Origin: Microbacterium profundi
Lineage (GTDB): Bacteria; Actinomycetota; Actinomycetes; Actinomycetales; Microbacteriaceae
Length of the DNA stretch: 64,000 nt
Assembly: GCF_000763375.1 (NCBI RefSeq)
Contig: NZ_JPSY01000001.1
Location: 124,001 to 188,000, forward strand
Direction of reading: 5' to 3'
The notes below the pieces were generated by a model. The model saw only the letters and a program-made list of their open reading frames with translations. It made no database searches and was not told the origin of the DNA. The translations under genes and the position numbers were made by a program. Shown piece by piece: positions 1 through 8,556 of the stretch (positions within the stretch are counted from its first letter, which is position 1; the number at the start of each line of letters is the position of its first letter).

Positions 1-594
1 GGCATCTTGCAGCTGGGTGCGCCCCACCTTGAGGATGTCGTGGAAATCGACGGCCTTGGCCAGGAACGAGCGGCGCAGCAGGTCGAGCTCATCAAGCAGG
101 GAACGGAGATTGAGGGAGAGGCCGATCTTGACAGCCGTCGGATACACGTCGTTCGTGGACTGGCTGCGGTTGGTGTGGTCGATCGGAGAGAGGAAATCGT
201 AATCGCCCTTCTCCCGCCCGGCGATCTCCAACGCGATGTTGGTGATCACCTCGTTCGCGTTCATGTTCGTCGAGGTCCCGGCGCCGCCTTGGATCACTCC
301 GACCGTGAACTGATCGTGGAACTCGCCGTCGATGACCCGCTGCGCTGCTTCATCGATGAGATCGGCCCGCATGGCGTCGAGTGCGCCGATGTCCTTGTTC
401 GCCCTTGCACTGGCCTGCTTCACCATCGCGAGCGCCCGGATGAGATCGGGATACACCGAGATCGGTCGCTTCGTGATCGGGAAGTTCGCGTCTGCGCGGG
501 CGGTGTGGATGCCCCAGTACGCGTCGGCGGGGACCTCCATGCTCCCGAGGGAATCGGTCTCGGTACGGGTGGGGGCAGGCGCGGCAGAAGCCAT
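1..594 (-). CDS. aspA: Aspartate ammonia-lyase (aspartase), C-terminal part missing
   Basis: Aspartase reversibly deaminates L-aspartate to fumarate and ammonia. The 198 visible codons start at ATG 594 and run off the left edge. The N-terminus has GSMEVPADAYWGIHTARA and NFPI, typical of the aspartase/fumarase superfamily, with the central motif TNMNANEV and the GRTQLQDA segment at the edge. The YWGIHTARADANF form fits aspartase better than class II fumarase. An AAGGATG ribosome site lies just upstream of the start, and a TAGACT -10 element at 643-648 gives a leader of roughly 40 bases. The SS-loop signature and C-terminus lie outside the window, so fumarase is not strictly excluded. Confidence 0.88.
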   Translation of the reverse strand, partial: MASAAPAPTRTETDSLGSMEVPADAYWGIHTARADANFPITKRPISVYPDLIRALAMVKQASARANKDIGALDAMRADLIDEAAQRVIDGEFHDQFTVGVIQGGAGTSTNMNANEVITNIALEIAGREKGDYDFLSPIDHTNRSQSTNDVYPTAVKIGLSLNLRSLLDELDLLRRSFLAKAVDFHDILKVGRTQLQDA

Positions 595-642
595 GTCACA
601 TCCTTGTGGGTCGTGGCGGATCAGGGAACGAGGGATGTCTCC

Positions 643-648
643 AGTCTA
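643..648 (-). promoter_or_regulatory. Candidate -10 element for aspA
   Basis: TAGACT read on the minus strand, about 50 bases upstream of the aspA ATG, which has its own AAGGATG ribosome site. No clear -35 was seen. Confidence 0.4.
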
Positions 649-695
649 TGCCGCGCGTACACCGCGAGAAGCGTCGCAGACACCGCGTCTGAGCT

Positions 696-1031
696 TCAGC
701 GGCCCACGACGATCAGCAGGATGCCGCTTGCCACGGCCAAGGCGCAGAGGGCGAAGCATCCGTACGCACCGATCAGCGCGATGCGCTTCTGAACGTCGGT
801 GAGCGGGCTCTTCCTGGCCGCCTTCGCCGCCTGCTTCGCAGCGCGGCGGGCCTCCTTCTCGGTGATCACCGTGATGGCATCGGTGAACTCGGCAGGGCTC
901 ACGACCGGTGCACGCCCCGAGCGCACGAGCAGCCGCAGTCCGAGTGCGTAGAAGGTCACGATGGCGGCTGCGCCGATCAGCGCCGCCGCGAAGACCTGCA
1001 CGAATGCGAGCCAGTCGATCACGACGCTCAT
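696..1031 (-). CDS. Small membrane protein of the pit operon (hypothetical)
   Basis: A 111-residue protein of unknown function. It begins MSVVIDWLAFVQVF and has two predicted membrane segments, at about residues 5-28 and 85-108. Between them is a basic, Ala/Lys-rich stretch (KEARRAAKQAAKAARKSP) likely to be cytoplasmic. Its ATG overlaps the TGA of the upstream phosphate transporter by four bases (ATGA), so the two are translationally coupled, which suggests a role linked to phosphate uptake. No catalytic motif is visible. A longer frame extending to 1304 would overlap the transporter and is not believed. Confidence 0.7.
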   Translation of the reverse strand: MSVVIDWLAFVQVFAAALIGAAAIVTFYALGLRLLVRSGRAPVVSPAEFTDAITVITEKEARRAAKQAAKAARKSPLTDVQKRIALIGAYGCFALCALAVASGILLIVVGR

Positions 1032-2317
1032 TGCTCTGACCCCTTCTTCGCTGCCTTCGCCTGCGCCTTGTGCTCGACCTTCGCCTTGTGCTCGGCCTTC
1101 GCCTTCGCACGGGCCTGCTCGATCCTCAGCCGACGCCGCGTCGGCGGCGGCATGTCGGGCAGTTCGATCGCGAGGCCGGACTCGGCGACATCGCTCATCG
1201 CGTTCTCTGCGGTGACCGCGTTGCGCCGGGAACGCAGGAACAGACCGACGATGATGACCAGCGCGAGTATCGCATCGATCGCCACGCCCCAGTTGCCCCA
1301 CCACACGACGAGGAGCGCTGCGAGTGCACCGACCGCCGCGGCGGCGGGAAGTGTGAGCAGCCAGCCGATGCCGATTCGTCCTGCAGTCCTCCAGCGCACC
1401 GTCGACCCGCGCCGTCCGAGGCCGGAGCCGATCACCGATCCGGAGGCGACCTGAGTGGTCGAGAGCGCGAAGCCGAGCGCACTCGAGGCGAGGATCGTCG
1501 CCGCCGTCGAGCTCTCCGCAGCGAAACCCTGAGCGGGCTTGACATCAGTGAGTCCCTTGCCGAGCGTGCGGATGATGCGCCACCCGCCCAGATACGTGCC
1601 GAGGGCGATCGTGAACGCGCACGCGAAGATGACCCAGAAGTACGGGTCCGACTGCTCGGAGTTCTGCCAGCCCACCGTGATGAGCGCGAGCGTGATGACG
1701 CCCATCGTCTTCTGCGCGTCGTTCGTGCCGTGGGCGAGAGCGACCAGGGACGACGTGAAGATCTGACCCCAGCGGAATCCGTCGCGGCCGTCCGGCTTGC
1801 CGTCGTAGCGACGGGTGATCGAGTAGGCGATCTTCGTGGCGGCGAACGCGATGAGGCCGGCTGTGATCGGGGCGATGAGCGCAGGGAGCACGATCTTCGA
1901 GAGCACCATTCCGAAGTCGATGCCGCCGAGCCCGACGCCCACGATCGTGGCCCCGATGAGGCCTCCGAACAGGGCGTGGGACGAGCTCGAGGGCAGTCCG
2001 AGCAGCCACGTGAGCATGTTCCAGGTGATGGCGCCGATCAGGCCGGCGAAGATCACGGACAAGAACAGCTCGGCGCCCGCGTCCCGGATGGCGTCCTCGT
2101 TGATGATGCCGTGCGACACGGTCTTGGAGACCTCAGTCGATAAGAAGGCGCCGACGAGATTGAGTCCGGCCGCCAGGAGCACTGCGGTCTTCGGCTTGAG
2201 GGCACCCGTCGCGATGGGCGTCGCCATCGCGTTCGCGGTGTCGTGAAAGCCGTTCGTGAAGTCGAAGAAGAGGGCTAGCACGATGACCAGCACGACGATG
2301 AGGGCTGCGGTTTCCAC
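1028..2317 (-). CDS. pit: Inorganic phosphate transporter, Pit family
   Basis: Low-affinity phosphate permease of the PiT family (429 aa). The N-terminus has the family signature FDFTNGFHDTANAMATPI, and the duplicated half carries ALAHGTNDAQKTMGVITLAL. About ten hydrophobic segments are visible, and the C-terminal tail is basic and rich in Ala/Lys/Glu. The GTG start at 2317 opens directly into the first membrane helix (ETAALIVVLVIVLALFF). A frame open much further upstream would run antisense through oligopeptidase B and is rejected. The gene diverges from oligopeptidase B, and three 11-bp repeats resembling a PhoP box lie 64-96 bases upstream. Confidence 0.9.
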   Translation of the reverse strand: METAALIVVLVIVLALFFDFTNGFHDTANAMATPIATGALKPKTAVLLAAGLNLVGAFLSTEVSKTVSHGIINEDAIRDAGAELFLSVIFAGLIGAITWNMLTWLLGLPSSSSHALFGGLIGATIVGVGLGGIDFGMVLSKIVLPALIAPITAGLIAFAATKIAYSITRRYDGKPDGRDGFRWGQIFTSSLVALAHGTNDAQKTMGVITLALITVGWQNSEQSDPYFWVIFACAFTIALGTYLGGWRIIRTLGKGLTDVKPAQGFAAESSTAATILASSALGFALSTTQVASGSVIGSGLGRRGSTVRWRTAGRIGIGWLLTLPAAAAVGALAALLVVWWGNWGVAIDAILALVIIVGLFLRSRRNAVTAENAMSDVAESGLAIELPDMPPPTRRRLRIEQARAKAKAEHKAKVEHKAQAKAAKKGSEQ

Positions 2318-2380
2318 CGTTCGCTTTCGGTTGTGTGAAAGGAAGAGAGCTGCCGACGTGATCGGCGTGACGAACGAAGA

Positions 2381-2413
2381 GTTCACCGTGGGTTTGACTT
2401 CCGTTAACCGGCC
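2381..2413 (+). promoter_or_regulatory. Candidate PHO box (three 11-bp direct repeats)
   Basis: Three head-to-tail 11-base units start at 2381 (GTTCACCGTGG), 2392 (GTTTGACTTCC) and 2403 (GTTAACCGGCC). They match the general form of actinobacterial PhoP direct-repeat units (GTTCACC plus four bases). The box lies in the divergent region between pit and oligopeptidase B. PhoP control of pit is inferred from this position. Confidence 0.5.
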
Positions 2414-2461
2414 CCGACAAATCCTTGCACCCTGCTCGACTCCGGTCAACTCGACCTGGGT

Positions 2462-2467
2462 TAGCGT
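2462..2467 (+). promoter_or_regulatory. -10 element of a leaderless oligopeptidase B transcript
   Basis: TAGCGT is followed by GTG codons 3 and 6 bases downstream. The 6-base spacing seen at many other genes in this window favours the second GTG (2474) as the start. Confidence 0.5.
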
Positions 2468-2473
2468 GGTGTG

Positions 2474-4585
2474 GTGACCAACGCCCCCATCGCAGCTCGC
2501 CGTTCCCACATCCGCACTCACCACGCAGACACGTTCGACGATCCGTACGAGTGGCTGCGGGAGAAGGATTCGGCAGAGGTCATCGCGCACCTCGAGGCAG
2601 AGAACGCGCACACCGACAGCGCGACGGCACATCTCGAGGAACTGCGCGAGACGCTGTTCCAGGAGATCAAGGGCCGCGTGCAGGAGACGGACCTGTCCGT
2701 CCCCACTCGCAAGGGCGACTGGTGGTACTACAGCCGCAGCGAGGAGGGCTCGCAGTACGGCATCCAGTGCCGCGCCGCAGCCGGAGCGGACGATTGGACT
2801 CCCCCGGTGCTCGAACCAGGCGTGCCTGTTCCCGGCGAGCAGATCCTTCTGGACGGCAACGTCGAAGCGGAAGGCCACGAGTTCTTCTCGCTCGGCGCCT
2901 TCGACACCTCGGATGACGGGACCAGGATGCTGTGGGCGCCCGACTACGAGGGCGATGAGTTGTACACGATCAAGGTGCGCGATCTGGTGAGCGGCGACAC
3001 GCTCTCCGATGAGATCCCCAAGACCGGCGGCGGGTTCTTCACGCCTGACGGCACCGGCATCATCTACACGACCCGCGACGAGGCGTGGCGCCCGGACACG
3101 CTGTGGATGCACCTGCTCGGCACTCCCGTCGAAGACGACGTGAAGCTGTTCCACGAGGGCGATGAGCGCTTCTGGCTGGGTGCCGGCATCACCCGAAGCA
3201 GGCGATACCTCGTGATCGGGGTCGGATCCAGCATCACGAGCGAGGAGTACCTCGTCGATCTCCGCGGTGACATCACCGCGGAACCGCGACTCGTCTGGCC
3301 GCGCACGGAGGGCGTCGAGTACTCGCTCGAGCACGCCGTGATCGACGGCGACGATCGGCTGCTGATCCTGCACAATCAGGATGCCGTCGACTTCGAACTC
3401 GTCTCGGTCGCCGCAGATGACCCGCAGGGCGCCCGCCACGTCGTGATGGCGCACGAGGCAGGGCGACGCATCCTCGGCGTCGACTGCTTCCGCGACTTCG
3501 CCGTCGTCGGCTACCGCAGCGAGGGCCTCGAGCGCATCGGCATGCTGGAGTACGCCGACGACAGCGTGGAAGAGCTCCGCTTCGACGAGCCGCTGTTCTC
3601 CGCTTGGCCGTCGGGCAATCCGGAATGGCACTCGCCGTTCCTGCGCCTGGGGTACACCTCGTTCGTCACCCCGAGCACGGTCTACGACCTGGATCTGTCG
3701 ACGCGGGAACTCGTGCTGCGCAAGCGCCAGCTGGTGCTCGGGGGTTACGACGCCGCCGAGTACGACCAGGAGCGCGCCTGGGCGGCTGCCCCGGACGGTA
3801 CTCAGGTTCCGATCTCATTGGTGTGGAAGAAGGCGTTCGGCGCGCCTGGAGACGACATCCGGCCCGTGCACCTCTATGGCTACGGGTCGTACGAGCACTC
3901 GATCGACCCCGGCTTCTCCGTCGCCCGCCTGTCGGAACTCGACAGGGGTGTGATCTTCGCCGTCGCACACGTGCGCGGCGGCGGCGAGATGGGTCGCGGC
4001 TGGTACGACGACGGCAAGATGCTCAACAAGCGCAACTCGTTCACGGACTTCGTCGCCTGTGCGGAGCACCTCATCGCCGAAGGCATCACCACCGCGGAGC
4101 GCATGGTCGCGGAGGGCGGCAGCGCCGGCGGTCTGCTGATGGGAGCCGTCGCGAACATCGCCCCTTCGCGGTTCGCCGGCATCCTGGCATCCGTTCCGTT
4201 CGTCGACGCTCTCACCAGCATCCTCGATCCCTCACTCCCCCTCACCGTCATCGAGTGGGACGAATGGGGCGACCCGCTGCACGACGCAGACGTCTACGCC
4301 TACATGAAGTCGTACACGCCGTACGAGAACGTGCAGGACGGCGTCGCCTACCCGCGCATCCTCGCGATGACATCGCTCAACGACACTCGGGTGCTCTACG
4401 TGGAGCCCGCGAAATGGGTCGCGCGTCTTCGCGAGGCCGGGGCGGACGACGTTCTGCTCAAGTGCGAGATGGCGGCCGGGCACGGCGGTGTGAGCGGCAG
4501 GTACAACGCCTGGAAGGAGCGTGCATTCGAGCTCGCCTGGATGCTCGACGCCCTCGGTCTCGCTGAGAAGACGCCCACCGACTGA
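2474..4585 (+). CDS. ptrB: Oligopeptidase B (S9A serine peptidase)
   Basis: Cytoplasmic S9A prolyl-oligopeptidase-family peptidase that cuts short peptides, classically after basic residues (703 aa). The N-terminal half is the beta-propeller and the C-terminal third is the alpha/beta hydrolase. Catalytic residues are visible: Ser550 in EGGSAGGLLMGA, Asp637 in TSLNDTRV and His670 in AAGHGGVSGRY. Their spacing resembles that of E. coli oligopeptidase B. The nearby GTG codons at 2471 and 2474 are both possible starts. The later one lies 6 bases after a TAGCGT -10 element, matching the leaderless pattern of this region, so it was chosen. Confidence 0.9.
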   Translation: MTNAPIAARRSHIRTHHADTFDDPYEWLREKDSAEVIAHLEAENAHTDSATAHLEELRETLFQEIKGRVQETDLSVPTRKGDWWYYSRSEEGSQYGIQCRAAAGADDWTPPVLEPGVPVPGEQILLDGNVEAEGHEFFSLGAFDTSDDGTRMLWAPDYEGDELYTIKVRDLVSGDTLSDEIPKTGGGFFTPDGTGIIYTTRDEAWRPDTLWMHLLGTPVEDDVKLFHEGDERFWLGAGITRSRRYLVIGVGSSITSEEYLVDLRGDITAEPRLVWPRTEGVEYSLEHAVIDGDDRLLILHNQDAVDFELVSVAADDPQGARHVVMAHEAGRRILGVDCFRDFAVVGYRSEGLERIGMLEYADDSVEELRFDEPLFSAWPSGNPEWHSPFLRLGYTSFVTPSTVYDLDLSTRELVLRKRQLVLGGYDAAEYDQERAWAAAPDGTQVPISLVWKKAFGAPGDDIRPVHLYGYGSYEHSIDPGFSVARLSELDRGVIFAVAHVRGGGEMGRGWYDDGKMLNKRNSFTDFVACAEHLIAEGITTAERMVAEGGSAGGLLMGAVANIAPSRFAGILASVPFVDALTSILDPSLPLTVIEWDEWGDPLHDADVYAYMKSYTPYENVQDGVAYPRILAMTSLNDTRVLYVEPAKWVARLREAGADDVLLKCEMAAGHGGVSGRYNAWKERAFELAWMLDALGLAEKTPTD

Positions 4586-4624
4586 TCAGGGCGCTCGCAG
4601 ATCGGGCGTCTAGCATGGCGCGGG

Positions 4625-5737
4625 ATGTCCGACACCTCCGCCAGAATCACAGGTCTCGATGGGCTCAGAGGATTCGCGTCTCTCGCCGTCGTGCTCTATC
4701 ACCTCACCCTCATCGCCAGACCCGAGCTGAGCGAGACGACGTGGGCGTGGCTGACGCAGAGTCCGCTCAAGATCTTGTTTCCCGGCACGGAGTCGGTGCT
4801 GGTGTTCTTCGCCCTGTCCGGTCTGGTCGTCGCGTTGCCCGCACTGCGCTCCGACTTCACGTGGACGCGCTACTACCCGTCGCGCCTGCTGCGGCTGTAC
4901 CTGCCGGTCTTCGGCGCACTGATCCTCGCGGCCGTCCTGATCATCGCGATTCCCCGCGATCCGGCGACGATGCCGACCGGGACATGGCTGCGAGATGCAC
5001 AGGCGACCACGGTCACTCCGGTCTCCCTTCTGACGGAGGCGTCGCTCCTGCGGGAGTCCTACGACATCGACAACGTGCTGTGGTCGTTGCGCTGGGAGCT
5101 GTTCTTCTCCCTGCTGCTGCCGGTGTTCGTGTGGATCGCGATCCGATTCCGGCGGGCCAGTCCCTATCTCGCGGCCCTCGCCGCCGGTGCCACCGTCGCG
5201 GGCAGGATGCTTGAGATGGATGCACTGGTGTACTTCCCCGTGTTCCTCCTCGGCACGATCATCGCGATCAATCTCGATGGCATCCGCGCCTTCGCACAGC
5301 GTGTGCACACGCGGATGCTGTGGCCGGCTCTGGCCGTGCTCGCGGGAGTGCTGCTCATCGCCAGCTGGCTTGCACGGCCCTTCGTCGAAAACGACTCCGG
5401 CATCGCCGATGTGCTGTGGGGGCTCGCCGGTGTGGGAGCCGCCCTCATAGTGCTGCTTGTGATCGTGTGGCCGAGGCTGCGCCGCGGATGCGAACGACCG
5501 ACCGCGCTCTGGCTGGGAAAGGTCTCCTTCAGCCTGTACCTGGTGCACGCGCCGATCCTCGGCACCCTCGGCTATCTGCTCGGACGCGAGCAGTGGTGGC
5601 TGGTATGCCTGATCGGCGTGCCGGTCTCGCTCGCCGTCGCCGCCGCGTTCTACCGGTGGGCCGAGCGTCCATCGCACCGTATCGCGCGACGGGTCGGAGG
5701 GTACGTCGCTCAACGACTGGAGCCGCGCACCGCCTGA
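4625..5737 (+). CDS. Acyltransferase 3 family membrane protein
   Basis: Integral membrane O-acyltransferase (370 aa) of the OafA/YrhL type, which modifies cell-surface glycans or lipids. The N-terminus has the family signature ITGLDGLRGFASLAVVLYHL, including the conserved His. About ten hydrophobic segments follow, and KVSFSLYLVHAPIL near the C-terminus is another family hallmark. The substrate cannot be told from sequence. It is convergent with a glycosyltransferase, and the two stop codons abut with no spacer (TGATCA), so the two genes may serve the same surface polymer. A TAGCAT element at 4611-4616 is a possible promoter. Confidence 0.85.
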   Translation: MSDTSARITGLDGLRGFASLAVVLYHLTLIARPELSETTWAWLTQSPLKILFPGTESVLVFFALSGLVVALPALRSDFTWTRYYPSRLLRLYLPVFGALILAAVLIIAIPRDPATMPTGTWLRDAQATTVTPVSLLTEASLLRESYDIDNVLWSLRWELFFSLLLPVFVWIAIRFRRASPYLAALAAGATVAGRMLEMDALVYFPVFLLGTIIAINLDGIRAFAQRVHTRMLWPALAVLAGVLLIASWLARPFVENDSGIADVLWGLAGVGAALIVLLVIVWPRLRRGCERPTALWLGKVSFSLYLVHAPILGTLGYLLGREQWWLVCLIGVPVSLAVAAAFYRWAERPSHRIARRVGGYVAQRLEPRTA

Positions 5738-7231
5738 TCAGCGTCCTGTCATCCACTGGATCCGTCGCCGCAGAACCCCTGCACGTCGGCGCAGTCGCAC
5801 CCGCACCGGCAGCTCCCGCGCGGATTCGATCCGCTTCGCGTCGAATGCCGAGCGCAGCTCACGCGCCCACTGACGAGTCACCGCCACGTCTGAGAACTCG
5901 GCGGCCCTGGCCATCGCACGTCTGCGCATCGCCTCGATCCTGGCCGCAGGCATCGACTGCAGCTCCACGATCCGCTGCGCCATCTTCTCGATGTCCCGTT
6001 CCGGAACGACGAAGCCGTCGACACCGTCGCGGATCATGTCGGCCGGTCCGTACCGGATGTCGTATGCGATCGGGATGCAGCCCGCCGCCATGCTCTCGAT
6101 CAGCACCAGCGGGAGCCCCTCGGACGTGGATGTCAGCAGGCTGAATCCGGCCACCTGGAACACGCCGCGTGCTTCGGGGTCGAAGCCGCGCAGACGAACG
6201 TGCTCCTCGACACCGAGCGTCCTGACACGTCTGCGGATGTCACTCTCGCGAGGGCCGTCGCCGAAGACGTCGAACTCGATCCGCTGATCGAGTTCCCTCG
6301 CCCTGGCGACGGCATCCACTGCGTGCTCGAGTCGCTTGCGGGTCTCGAGCGACGCGACGACGACGCCGTACGTGTTCGAACGCGGTCGTCCGGAATGCGG
6401 CAGGAACTCCGCCTCGTTCGGGATGGCACGGACCCTGGCCGTGACATCGAATGCCCGGAGATCGTCGACCAGGTCGTCGCGCTGCCTCTCGGTGAGCACC
6501 ACGATGTCGTCGTAGTCCCCCGCGCGACGCAGCACTGAGGCACGCGACGATCGCAGCGTCTCTGCTCGTCCACCGAGCCGGTGCGATGCATGCACGATGT
6601 GCACGGTCGTCACGTTCTCTCTCCGGTATCCGGCGACGCAGCGCGCAGCGGTCTTCGAGTCCACCAGCATGTAGCTCGTCTTGCCGGCGGTCAGACGGTC
6701 GAACCACCAGCGGTAGAGAGTCCAGCTCGTTTTCCATGCACGGACGGGAGTGCCGTCCTCCGCGTACAACACGATGCGGCGCGACGGGGTGTCTGCTCGC
6801 TCGGTGGCGAGAAGGGTTCCGTCCGACCGGAACCGATCGACTGCTGTCGGCGCGCCGTCGGCCCTGGAGCGCCGTCTCGACAGCACCACGCCGTCGCGCT
6901 CGTGGACGACGTCATCGTCGGCCGGTACGAGCAGCGCCACCGGGTCGATGTCAGTGCCCTTCGCGGGCGGCGTGCGCCGGCGCAGCTCATCCCAGATGTT
7001 GCGGATCCTGAGCCCGTCGATCAGCTCCCCCGCAGCACGGAGGCGCTCATCGAGCTCGGCATAGTCGGGACGATCGTCGAGCGTGAGGATGTCCACATCG
7101 ACCCCGCCGATCCGCCTGAACGATCGCGAGCGACGAAACATGGCGTTCGTCATGCCGCCGTAGTGGTCGCTGATCCCCCACGTGAGGGCGAAGTGCCTGC
7201 CGTGCGGAAGACGTGAATCGGCGCGCATCAT
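5738..7231 (-). CDS. Family 4 glycosyltransferase, TarM/TagE-like
   Basis: GT-B retaining glycosyltransferase (497 aa). The N-terminus (DHYGGMTNAMFRRSRSF, VDILTLDDRPDY) resembles TarM/TagE-type enzymes that add alpha-sugars to poly-polyol-phosphate wall polymers. The C-terminal nucleotide-sugar domain carries the EX7E motif in STSEGLPLVLIESMAAG, followed by GVDGFVVPERDIEKMA. Wall teichoic acid or a related glycopolymer is a reasonable acceptor but is inferred. The start is ATG 7231, 7 bases after a TATCGT -10 element (7239-7244) and with no ribosome site, so the transcript is probably leaderless. Its stop abuts that of the convergent acyltransferase. Confidence 0.8.
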   Translation of the reverse strand: MMRADSRLPHGRHFALTWGISDHYGGMTNAMFRRSRSFRRIGGVDVDILTLDDRPDYAELDERLRAAGELIDGLRIRNIWDELRRRTPPAKGTDIDPVALLVPADDDVVHERDGVVLSRRRSRADGAPTAVDRFRSDGTLLATERADTPSRRIVLYAEDGTPVRAWKTSWTLYRWWFDRLTAGKTSYMLVDSKTAARCVAGYRRENVTTVHIVHASHRLGGRAETLRSSRASVLRRAGDYDDIVVLTERQRDDLVDDLRAFDVTARVRAIPNEAEFLPHSGRPRSNTYGVVVASLETRKRLEHAVDAVARARELDQRIEFDVFGDGPRESDIRRRVRTLGVEEHVRLRGFDPEARGVFQVAGFSLLTSTSEGLPLVLIESMAAGCIPIAYDIRYGPADMIRDGVDGFVVPERDIEKMAQRIVELQSMPAARIEAMRRRAMARAAEFSDVAVTRQWARELRSAFDAKRIESARELPVRVRLRRRAGVLRRRIQWMTGR

Positions 7232-7238
7232 CGAACCG

Positions 7239-7244
7239 ACGATA
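7239..7244 (-). promoter_or_regulatory. -10 element of leaderless glycosyltransferase transcript
   Basis: TATCGT on the minus strand, 7 bases before the ATG at 7231. No Shine-Dalgarno sequence is present. Confidence 0.45.
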
Positions 7245-7305
7245 GGTGGTGAGCTTTCGTCGCTCCTGTGGGCCGCCTGTGCGCAGCCTGAGTGCTTCGC
7301 GGCTG

Positions 7306-8334
7306 TCAGCCGAACAGCGCGGCAGCCTCGTCGTAGCGGTAGCGCGGAACGGTGTTGAGCTCGCCGAGCGCCTCTTCGAACGGTACTCGCACGATGTCGG
7401 TCCCCTTCATCGCGACCATCTTGCCCCAGGCGCCCTCCACGATCGCGTCAGCCGCGTGCAGGCCGAGCCGAGTCGCGAGCACCCGGTCAAAGCCGGACGG
7501 CGAACCGCCGCGCTGGATGTGCCCGAGGATCGTCGCACGGGTCTCGATGCCGGTGATGCGCTCGATCGCGGGGGCGAGCTGATCGCCGATCCCGCCGAGG
7601 CGCGGACGGTTGAACGCGTCCATGCCCTTGTCGCTGAACGCCTCGTCCATGCCCTCGAGCTTGAAGCCTTCCGACACGACGACGAGCGGCGCCCGGCCGC
7701 GGTCGTGTGCGCTGGTGACGAGTTCGGCGATCTCGTCGATCGACATCGGCACCTCGGGGATGCAGATCACGTGTGCACCGGCCGCCATACCGGCGTGCAG
7801 CGCGATCCAGCCGACGTGGCGGCCCATGACCTCGGCCACCATGCAGCGCTGGTGCGAATCGCCGGTGGTGCGCAGGCGATCCATCGCATCCGTCGCGATG
7901 TTCACAGCGGTGTCGAAGCCGAATGAGTAGTCCGTCGCGCGCAGGTCGTTGTCGATCGTCTTGGGCACGCCGAGCACGTTCAGCCCGTCTTTGGCCAGCC
8001 GGTCCGCCGCAGCCAGAGTGCCCTCGCCGCCGATCGCGACGATCCCGTCGATCTTGTGGCCGTAGAGCGTCTTGGCGATGTTCTCCGCGCCGCCGCGCTC
8101 GCCCTCATAGGGGTTGGTGCGGCTGGTTCCGAGGATCGTCCCGCCCACCTTGGAGAGCCCTTTGACCTCGTGACGCGTGAGAGGCATGAAATCGCCCTCG
8201 ACGACGCCGCGCCACCCATCGCGGATTCCGACGAACTCCAGGTCGTACGAAGTCGTGCCTTTGAGCACGATGCCGCGGATGACCGCGTTGAGTCCGGGGC
8301 AGTCGCCGCCGCTGGTGAGGATGCCGATCTTCAT
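7306..8334 (-). CDS. pfkA: 6-phosphofructokinase
   Basis: Glycolytic kinase making fructose 1,6-bisphosphate (342 aa). It has the nucleotide-binding start MKIGILTSGGDCPGLNAVIR, the catalytic loop PKTIDNDL, GFDTAV and EVMGRHVGW. The donor-specificity positions are Gly105 (GGEGTL), typical of ATP enzymes, and Lys125 (PKTIDND), which in classical comparisons goes with pyrophosphate enzymes. This mixed state is seen in the actinobacterial/group III branch, so ATP use is likely but not proved. A TAGGGT -10 element lies at 8389-8394, and GAAGG precedes the ATG. Confidence 0.92.
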   Translation of the reverse strand: MKIGILTSGGDCPGLNAVIRGIVLKGTTSYDLEFVGIRDGWRGVVEGDFMPLTRHEVKGLSKVGGTILGTSRTNPYEGERGGAENIAKTLYGHKIDGIVAIGGEGTLAAADRLAKDGLNVLGVPKTIDNDLRATDYSFGFDTAVNIATDAMDRLRTTGDSHQRCMVAEVMGRHVGWIALHAGMAAGAHVICIPEVPMSIDEIAELVTSAHDRGRAPLVVVSEGFKLEGMDEAFSDKGMDAFNRPRLGGIGDQLAPAIERITGIETRATILGHIQRGGSPSGFDRVLATRLGLHAADAIVEGAWGKMVAMKGTDIVRVPFEEALGELNTVPRYRYDEAAALFG

Positions 8335-8388
8335 GCTGGTGCCTTCAGACGTTTTCGGGAGGGGGACGGGCGACGCTGCCTGCTCTCG

Positions 8389-8394
8389 ACCCTA
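8389..8394 (-). promoter_or_regulatory. Candidate -10 element for pfkA
   Basis: TAGGGT on the minus strand gives a leader of roughly 50 bases before the pfkA ATG. The rest of the 8335-8556 spacer shows no gene and no convincing terminator. Confidence 0.35.
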
Positions 8395-8556
8395 GTGGGC
8401 ATCACCGGCGGATGCCATTCCAGGGGTCGCGAAAACCGATGATCTTGCAGCGCCGGAAACGCGAGCATGCCGATCTTCTGCGAACGTCGCTGATTCACCC
8501 GGAAACGACGCTCAAGAACCGTGTTTCTTAACCCTCCGCCGCGACGCTTCCGCGCG

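Noticed and set aside
2318..3631. Upstream extension of the pit frame through oligopeptidase B
   Set aside because: It would run antisense through a gene with a full catalytic triad, and the family start is at 2317.
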